Part shown: one piece after another, positions 36,780 through 44,579 of the stretch
Layout: each line of letters opens with the position of its first letter
Numbering within the stretch: position 1 is the stretch's first letter
Assembly (NCBI RefSeq): GCF_028281305.1
Contig: NZ_JANQKD010000075.1
Span: 1 to 44,579, forward strand
DNA: 44,579 nucleotides
Direction of reading: 5' to 3'
Source of the DNA: Pelagibius sp.
Lineage (GTDB): Bacteria > Pseudomonadota > Alphaproteobacteria > Kiloniellales > Kiloniellaceae
Program-made: the position numbers and the translations under genes
Notes under the pieces: model-generated
Told to the model about the DNA's origin: nothing
The model's input: only the letters and a program-made list of their open reading frames with translations
Database searches by the model: none

Positions 36780-38759
36780 ATGACCCTTAACCTGAACGTA
36801 CCTTCGACCACACCGGACCTGTCTCCGCGGATCACGGTGATCGGCGTGGGCGGTGCGGGCGGCAATGCCGTCAACAACATGATCCAATCCAATCTGGAGG
36901 GGGTCGAGTTCCTGATCTGCAACACGGACTCGCAGTCCCTCAGCCAATCGCTCTGCGAAAGGCGGATCCAGCTTGGCCGCAACATCACCCAGGGCCTGGG
37001 TGCCGGCTCGCGCCCGGACATCGGCCGCGCCGCCGCCGAAGAGGCGCTGGATGAGATCCTCACCGATCTGGAAGGCCAGCACATGGTCTTCATCACCGCC
37101 GGCATGGGCGGCGGCACCGGCACCGGCGCCGGGCCAGTGATCGCCCGGGCCGCGCGGGAGGCCGGCATTCTGACCGTCGGCGTGGTCACCAAGCCCTTCC
37201 ATTTCGAGGGCGTGCACCGGATGCGTCTGGCGGAGTCGGGGATCAACGAACTGACCCAGTACGTCGACACGCTGATCATCATTCCCAATCAGAACCTCTT
37301 CCGCGTTGCCAACGAGAAGACGACCTTCGCCGACGCCTTCAAGATGGCCGACGACGTGTTGAACTCCGGCGTGCGCGGGGTCACCGACCTGATGGTGAAC
37401 CCGGGCATGATCAACCTGGACTTCGCCGACATCCGCGCCGTCATGTCCGAGATGGGCAAGGCAATGATGGGCACCGGCGAGGCCGACGGCGAGAACCGGG
37501 CCGTCGGTGCGGCGGAGGCGGCGATCTCCAACCCGCTGCTTGACGACGTTTCCATGAAGGGCGCGCGGGGCGTGCTGATCAACATCACCGGCGGTATGGA
37601 CCTGACGCTCTTCGAGGTCGACGAGGCGGCCAACCGCATCCGCGACGAAGTGGACCCGGAAGCCAACATCATCTTCGGTTCCACCTTCGACCAGTCGATG
37701 GAAGGCCGCATGCGCGTTTCCGTCGTGGCCACCGGGATCGACGTCGACGCCCAGACCCGGCCCAAGCCGATCACCCTCAGCGTCGTCGGCGGCCAGAAGC
37801 CGGCCTCCCAGCACGATGAGGGCCAAGGCAACCCGGACAGCGGCGCAGCAGTCGCAGCGGCGGCCAGCCAGAACGTGGCTGCACAGCCGGGCGGCAATCC
37901 GGGGCTCTTTGCCGAGACCCCGGCCGCCCAAACCACTGCTCAGGCAACGGGCCAGATGGCGGGCCAGCCGGCGGCGCCGGCAATGACCATCTCCGCCGGT
38001 CAGGCACCCGCGGTCGGAACTGCGGCACCGATGGTCGTCGGGCAGACTGCTCTCGCCCAGCCCGAGGTACAGGCGACCTTCGAGGCCGCCCCCGCACCCC
38101 AGCCGGCACCCCGGAGCGAGCCGGTGCGGGCCCGCATGGAGGCCGACAGCTTCATCGCACCGCCGCCGATGACGCCGGAGGCTGAGGCGCCGGATCAGCA
38201 GATCATCCACGCTGAACCGGATCCCTTCGCCGAGGCGGCCATCGCCAACGCGGTGCGGCCCGAGGCCAAGACCGTTGAAGGTCAAGCGGCCCAAAGCGGC
38301 ATTGCCCAAACCGGCATTGCCCAAACCGGCACGGCGGCCCCGCCGCCGCTGAAGGAGACCCGCTACCCCTCCCTGGATAGCTCGGCTCCTGCTCCCATGC
38401 CGGCACCGGCTCCCGCGCAAAAGGCACCGGCCCCCAAGCGCGGCGGCCAGAGCCTCTTTGCCAAGGTTACCGGCGGCGCTGCGCGGGCGTTGCAGGCGGC
38501 CACCCAGGGATCGGACAGCGCGGCGCGGGCGGCCCAGGCCGGGCAGCCCCATCCGCAGCCGATGCCCCAGCCGGCCCCGGCGCGCGGCAGCAACATCGCC
38601 CAGCCGCAGCGGGAGACGCCGGCGGCCAGCCGCACCGCGCCGGCTGCCGGGGCGCAGCCGAACCTGGCCGGGCTCGACCCGAACGAGCGCATTGGCCAGA
38701 GCCAGGCGGAAGAGGATCTGCTGGATATCCCGGCGTTCCTGCGCCGCCAGGCCAACTAG
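36780..38759 (+). CDS. ftsZ: Tubulin-like division GTPase FtsZ with very long linker
   Basis: The 659-residue protein has the GTPase core in the first 340 residues: [15 protein letters not shown], nucleotide loop GGGTGTG (110-116), and the T7-loop [18 protein letters not shown]. Residues about 340-640 are a low-complexity Pro/Ala/Gln-rich linker, much longer than the roughly 50 residues of E. coli FtsZ; alphaproteobacterial FtsZ linkers are often long. The C-terminal conserved peptide [14 protein letters not shown] binds FtsA and other tethers. The core assembles the Z ring. A GGAGG site lies five bases before ATG 36780. The linker includes a 15-bp repeat (38298-38327). Confidence 0.97.
   Translation: MTLNLNVPSTTPDLSPRITVIGVGGAGGNAVNNMIQSNLEGVEFLICNTDSQSLSQSLCERRIQLGRNITQGLGAGSRPDIGRAAAEEALDEILTDLEGQHMVFITAGMGGGTGTGAGPVIARAAREAGILTVGVVTKPFHFEGVHRMRLAESGINELTQYVDTLIIIPNQNLFRVANEKTTFADAFKMADDVLNSGVRGVTDLMVNPGMINLDFADIRAVMSEMGKAMMGTGEADGENRAVGAAEAAISNPLLDDVSMKGARGVLINITGGMDLTLFEVDEAANRIRDEVDPEANIIFGSTFDQSMEGRMRVSVVATGIDVDAQTRPKPITLSVVGGQKPASQHDEGQGNPDSGAAVAAAASQNVAAQPGGNPGLFAETPAAQTTAQATGQMAGQPAAPAMTISAGQAPAVGTAAPMVVGQTALAQPEVQATFEAAPAPQPAPRSEPVRARMEADSFIAPPPMTPEAEAPDQQIIHAEPDPFAEAAIANAVRPEAKTVEGQAAQSGIAQTGIAQTGTAAPPPLKETRYPSLDSSAPAPMPAPAPAQKAPAPKRGGQSLFAKVTGGAARALQAATQGSDSAARAAQAGQPHPQPMPQPAPARGSNIAQPQRETPAASRTAPAAGAQPNLAGLDPNERIGQSQAEEDLLDIPAFLRRQAN
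38298..38327 (+). repeat. 15-bp tandem repeat in the FtsZ linker
   Basis: GGCATTGCCCAAACC is present twice in a row, in frame, encoding repeated GIAQT in the disordered linker; a partial copy precedes it. Copy change would alter linker length by five residues. Confidence 0.8.
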
Positions 38760-38779
38760 CCCGCGCCGCCAGGCCAACT
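38741..38779. repeat. 17-bp direct repeat of the ftsZ 3' end
   Basis: GCGCCGCCAGGCCAACT occurs at 38741-38757, as the last codons of ftsZ, and again at 38763-38779, directly after the stop. The second copy starts 22 bases after the first. It looks like a recent local duplication of the sequence for the C-terminal peptide. Confidence 0.85.
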
Positions 38780-39122
38780 GGACAGGCTGCACAAGAGGCA
38801 AGAAATGCACGAAAAAGCGGCAGGAACCCGATGTGCAGCGCGGTAACATACTGTAACAAAGAGTGATTTGAGTACTTCAGGGGGACTTCTTATAGTCCCC
38901 CTAGTTGTTTTTGCGTAGGTCGATTCCGAGGGGGAATCCAACAAGGGAAGAGGCTGTTACCGGCTGGACGGGGTATCCCGGACGCATTGAAAACGGCCGA
39001 AATCGTGGCTTTGCCCGAGCAGACTGCGCTCTGCCTCATCACCGGGCACCCGCATGGGTGCCCTACATGGGTGCAATGGGGCGAAGAACAAAATTTGCGG
39101 CTGTTTGGGTCTGTGTAGGTAG
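38760..39122. other. ftsZ-lpxC intergenic region
   Basis: No gene is supported here. In order it holds the duplicated ftsZ end, an AT-rich stretch, the ftsZ terminator (38879-38913), a small hairpin GATTCC/GGAATC (38922-38938), and a hairpin GCACCC/GGGTGC (39046-39061) whose right arm CATGGGTGC is repeated at 39066-39074. TGGG appears three times in the last part, but not at the 10-bp MraZ spacing. The lpxC promoter must lie after 38913; none was clear. Confidence 0.5.
38879..38913 (+). terminator. Rho-independent terminator after ftsZ
   Basis: AGGGGGACT (38879-38887) pairs perfectly with AGTCCCCCT (38894-38902) over a six-base loop, and AGTTGTTTTTG follows. It closes the dcw operon and separates it from lpxC. 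Confidence 0.88.
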
Positions 39123-40097
39123 ATGAGTCCAAGGATTGAGACTGGCACTATGGTAAGCGATCGCGCCTCGGCGGGTACTCTCGTCCGCCAACAGACGCTG
39201 AAGAACTCCATCCACTGCTCGGGCGTGGCCTTGCACTCCGGTGCCAAGGTCAACATGACGTTGCATCCGGCCGAGGCGAACACCGGTATCGTCTTCCGGC
39301 GCACGGACGCGGACGGCGGATCCGAGGTTCAGGCCTTGTGGAGCAACGCCGTCGAGACCCCGCTCTGCACCACGCTGGTGGACGTCCGTGGCAACCAGAT
39401 CGCCACCATCGAACACCTGATGTCAGCGCTGAGCGGCTGCGGCATCGACAATGCGGTGATCGAACTGAACGGGCCGGAAGTCCCCATCATGGACGGCAGC
39501 GCCGCGCCTTTCGTGTTTCTGATCGAGTGCGCCGGCGTGACCCTGCAGGACAGCCCGCGCCGGGCCATCCGCATCCTCAGCGAGACGACCGTTTCCGAGC
39601 CTCACCGCTCGGCCACGCTGTCGCCGGGGGCCGGCTACACCGTGGGCTTCGACATCGACTTCGGGGATACCCTTATCGGCCAGCAGGAGTGGTTCACCGA
39701 GGTCACGGAAAGCGCCTTCAAGCGCGACGTTGCGCGGGCCCGCACCTTCGGCTTCGTGCAGGACATCGAGCGGATGCGGGCCATGGGCCTGGCGCGCGGC
39801 GGCTCTCTCGACAATGCCATCGTGGTCAACGGCCAGGAGATCATGAACGAAGAAGGCCTGCGCTACGGCAACGAATTCGTCCGCCACAAGGTGCTCGATT
39901 CGATCGGCGACCTCTATCTGGCCGGCGGACCGATCATCGGCCATTTCCAGGGCGACAAGGCGGGCCACGCCCTGACCCTGCGCCTGCTCAACACCCTGTT
40001 CGCCGATACCGAAGCCTGGGAGTGGGCGGAAATCGCGGTGAGCAGCGGCCAGGCCGCTTCGGTACAGCCGGACCGCGCGGTAGCGGCACGGGCATAA
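39123..40097 (+). CDS. lpxC: UDP-3-O-acyl-N-acetylglucosamine deacetylase LpxC
   Basis: The 324-residue zinc enzyme begins at ATG 39123; ATG 39150 is an alternative that removes nine unconserved residues. Zn ligands are H98 (ATIEHLMSAL), H255 and D259 (VRHKVLDSIGDL), the catalytic H282 lies in KAGHALTL, and the fold marks include CSGVALHSG and NGPEVPIMDGSA. It commits UDP-GlcNAc precursors to lipid A, so the organism should make lipopolysaccharide. It follows the dcw cluster as in many Proteobacteria and ends in its own strong terminator. Confidence 0.96.
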   Translation: MSPRIETGTMVSDRASAGTLVRQQTLKNSIHCSGVALHSGAKVNMTLHPAEANTGIVFRRTDADGGSEVQALWSNAVETPLCTTLVDVRGNQIATIEHLMSALSGCGIDNAVIELNGPEVPIMDGSAAPFVFLIECAGVTLQDSPRRAIRILSETTVSEPHRSATLSPGAGYTVGFDIDFGDTLIGQQEWFTEVTESAFKRDVARARTFGFVQDIERMRAMGLARGGSLDNAIVVNGQEIMNEEGLRYGNEFVRHKVLDSIGDLYLAGGPIIGHFQGDKAGHALTLRLLNTLFADTEAWEWAEIAVSSGQAASVQPDRAVAARA

Positions 40098-40155
40098 GAG
40101 AGTTACGGGCCAAAAGACGTTTTCATGGTTTGGTGAGGGGCCTTTAGGGGCCAAG

Positions 40156-40196
40156 GATCGGCCCGGTGTCTTCGACGCCGGGCCGATCTCTTTTTT
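40156..40196 (+). terminator. Rho-independent terminator after lpxC
   Basis: GATCGGCCCGG (40156-40166) pairs perfectly with 40178-40188, and the stem extends inward through GTC/GAC to a three-base loop. CTTTTTT follows (40190-40196). This is a strong terminator for lpxC. Confidence 0.93.
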
Positions 40197-40233
40197 GCAG
40201 CCAGACCGCGGGTTTCGAGACCCACGAGGCTGC

Positions 40234-40262
40234 TTGAGAGACCCGCCGCGAGGACCTATAGT
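40234..40262 (+). promoter_or_regulatory. Promoter for bamD-recN-ligA
   Basis: TTGAGA (40234-40239) and TATAGT (40257-40262) are separated by 17 bases and each differs from the sigma-70 consensus by one base. It lies after the lpxC terminator and about 124 bases before the bamD start, giving a leader that contains the 15-bp repeats. Confidence 0.75.
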
Positions 40263-40305
40263 CAGGCGAGATCAAGTCAGGCGAGATCGGGTCAAGCGAG
40301 ATCGC
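40261..40305. repeat. 15-bp tandem repeat in the bamD leader
   Basis: Three units, GTCAGGCGAGATCAA, GTCAGGCGAGATCGG and GTCAAGCGAGATCGC, follow each other at 40261, 40276 and 40291. The first overlaps the last bases of the -10, so copy number affects the initially transcribed sequence. Confidence 0.85.
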
Positions 40306-40385
40306 GGGGGGTTCGCGCGCCGAGGGCGGCAACCCCAACTACAGGTCGAGACCTTCGGGGTACGCGCAAGCACGCGTAGAAAGAG

Positions 40386-41213
40386 ATGATCTTGAGAATC
40401 CTCATGTCCCGTTGCGGGGGCCCTTTGGGGCGCATTTCAGCCATTCTGTTGCTCGCCGTCTTCGCGGCGGCCTGCAGCTCCGACGAGCCGCCGGCCTACG
40501 TCGAACGGCCCGTCGAGGAGCTCTACAACGGCGCCCTGGATGCTTTGCAGGCCGGCGAATATGAGGAAGCCGCCCGGCTGTTTGACGAGGTCGAACGCCA
40601 GCACCCCTATTCCGCCTGGGCCTCCAAGGCGCAGTTGATGGCCGCCTATGCCTTCTATCAGGAAAACAGCTACGACGAGGCGATCAACGCCCTGGACCGC
40701 TTCATCGAGCTGCACCCCGGCAGCCCGGACGTCAGCTATGCCTATTACCTGAAGGCGATCTCCTACTACGAGCAGATCTCCGACGTCGGGCGCGACCAGA
40801 GCATGACCACGGAGGCGCTTAACGCGCTGGAGGAGCTGGCGCGGCGCTTTCCGACCAGCAAGTACACCCGCGATGCCGAGTTGAAGATCGATCTCGCGCT
40901 CGACCATCTCGCCGGCAAGCATATGGAAATCGGCCGCTTCTATCAGTCGCGCAGCGAATACCTGGCGGCCATCAACCGTTTCCGCACCGTGATCGAGCGT
41001 TATCAGACGACGACGCATGTGCCCGAGGCGCTGCACCGCCTGGTCGAGTCCTACATGGCGCTCGGCATCATCGACGAGGCGCAGGCGACCGCCGCCGTGC
41101 TCGGCCACAACTTCCCGGGCAGCGACTGGTACATCGACAGCTATGCCCTGCTGACCGGCGAGAACCTGCGGCCTGCGGAAAGCGAAGAGTCCTGGATTTC
41201 CAGCATCTTCTAA
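40386..41213 (+). CDS. bamD: Outer membrane assembly lipoprotein BamD
   Basis: The 275-residue protein has a lipoprotein signal (hydrophobic ISAILLLAVFAAAC with the lipid-modified cysteine at 30). The body is five TPR-like repeats (ELYNGALDALQAGEYEEAARLFDEVERQHPYS, then SYDEAINALDRFIELHPGSPDVSYAYYLKAISYYEQI, in part), and the conserved DVGRDQ, RFPTSKYTRDAE and NRFRTVIERYQTT stretches are BamD marks. It joins BamA to insert beta-barrels in the outer membrane. It leads recN by 32 bases. Confidence 0.95.
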   Translation: MILRILMSRCGGPLGRISAILLLAVFAAACSSDEPPAYVERPVEELYNGALDALQAGEYEEAARLFDEVERQHPYSAWASKAQLMAAYAFYQENSYDEAINALDRFIELHPGSPDVSYAYYLKAISYYEQISDVGRDQSMTTEALNALEELARRFPTSKYTRDAELKIDLALDHLAGKHMEIGRFYQSRSEYLAAINRFRTVIERYQTTTHVPEALHRLVESYMALGIIDEAQATAAVLGHNFPGSDWYIDSYALLTGENLRPAESEESWISSIF

Positions 41214-41245
41214 AAGAGGGGCCGGCGCTGCACCGGAACAGGTGA

Positions 41246-44579
<3,334 letters not shown>

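Noticed and set aside
39046..39079. TGGG repeats before lpxC as MraZ boxes
   Set aside because: Spacing is 13 and 9 bases instead of the 10-bp step seen in the dcw operator.
40208..40246. tRNA-like fold before bamD
   Set aside because: GCGGGT and ACCCGC can pair, but there is no D, anticodon and T-arm set, and a promoter lies directly beside it.

Overview
The window is GC-rich chromosomal DNA from an alphaproteobacterium, probably a Rhodospirillales-like or marine lineage. The evidence is the gene order of the division and cell wall (dcw) cluster, an rnpB gene directly upstream of mraZ, a CtrA-type TTAA-N7-TTAA site, FtsZ with a very long linker, and lpxC, bamD, recN and ligA directly behind ftsZ. 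Species-level assignment is not possible from reading alone.

Left part (1-18632), accessory and housekeeping genes. It opens with a fused HyuA-HyuB (5-oxoprolinase/hydantoinase-type) enzyme cut by the window edge, with a palindromic operator inside its promoter. A small membrane protein, an Lrp/AsnC regulator divergent from a DMT exporter, and a glutathione S-transferase-like protein follow. Next is a minus-strand group: a Tat-exported TMAO/DMSO/biotin-sulfoxide reductase-type molybdoenzyme, a rubredoxin with its own export or anchor segment and a CX4C first knuckle, and a soluble chemoreceptor with its sensor-like domain at the C terminus. An FNR-like box precedes the molybdoenzyme. This is the most system-like accessory module here and could join anaerobic respiration to taxis. 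On the plus strand come a DUF3750 protein, a TerB/J-domain protein, the ABC-F ATPase Uup and a second DMT transporter. A second Lrp/AsnC regulator has tandem repeats on both sides; the upstream repeat has duplicated its start codon so that the good ribosome binding site faces an out-of-frame ATG. An isochorismatase-like hydrolase, an AmpD-like amidase and a secreted GH16/RTX glycanase close this part.

Centre (18851-19768): a promoter, RNase P RNA (rnpB) closed by its 13-bp P1 stem and a T run, then the dcw control region with a CtrA site, a TTGACA -35 and four MraZ boxes at exact 10-bp spacing.

Right part (19769-44579): a complete, very compact dcw operon (mraZ-rsmH-ftsL-ftsI-murE-murF-mraY-murD-ftsW-murG-murC-murB-ddl-ftsQ-ftsA-ftsZ). 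Many junctions are ATGA stop/start overlaps, indicating translational coupling of peptidoglycan precursor synthesis (MurC-F, MraY, MurG, Ddl) with septum assembly (FtsL, I, W, Q, A, Z). A strong terminator follows ftsZ. lpxC has its own terminator. bamD has a near-consensus promoter and leads into recN and ligA, which is cut by the window end.

Short tandem repeats (12, 15 or 17 bp units) recur at gene edges and in low-complexity coding parts through the window. Overlap with a start codon makes the one in front of the second Lrp gene the best candidate for a regulatory switch.
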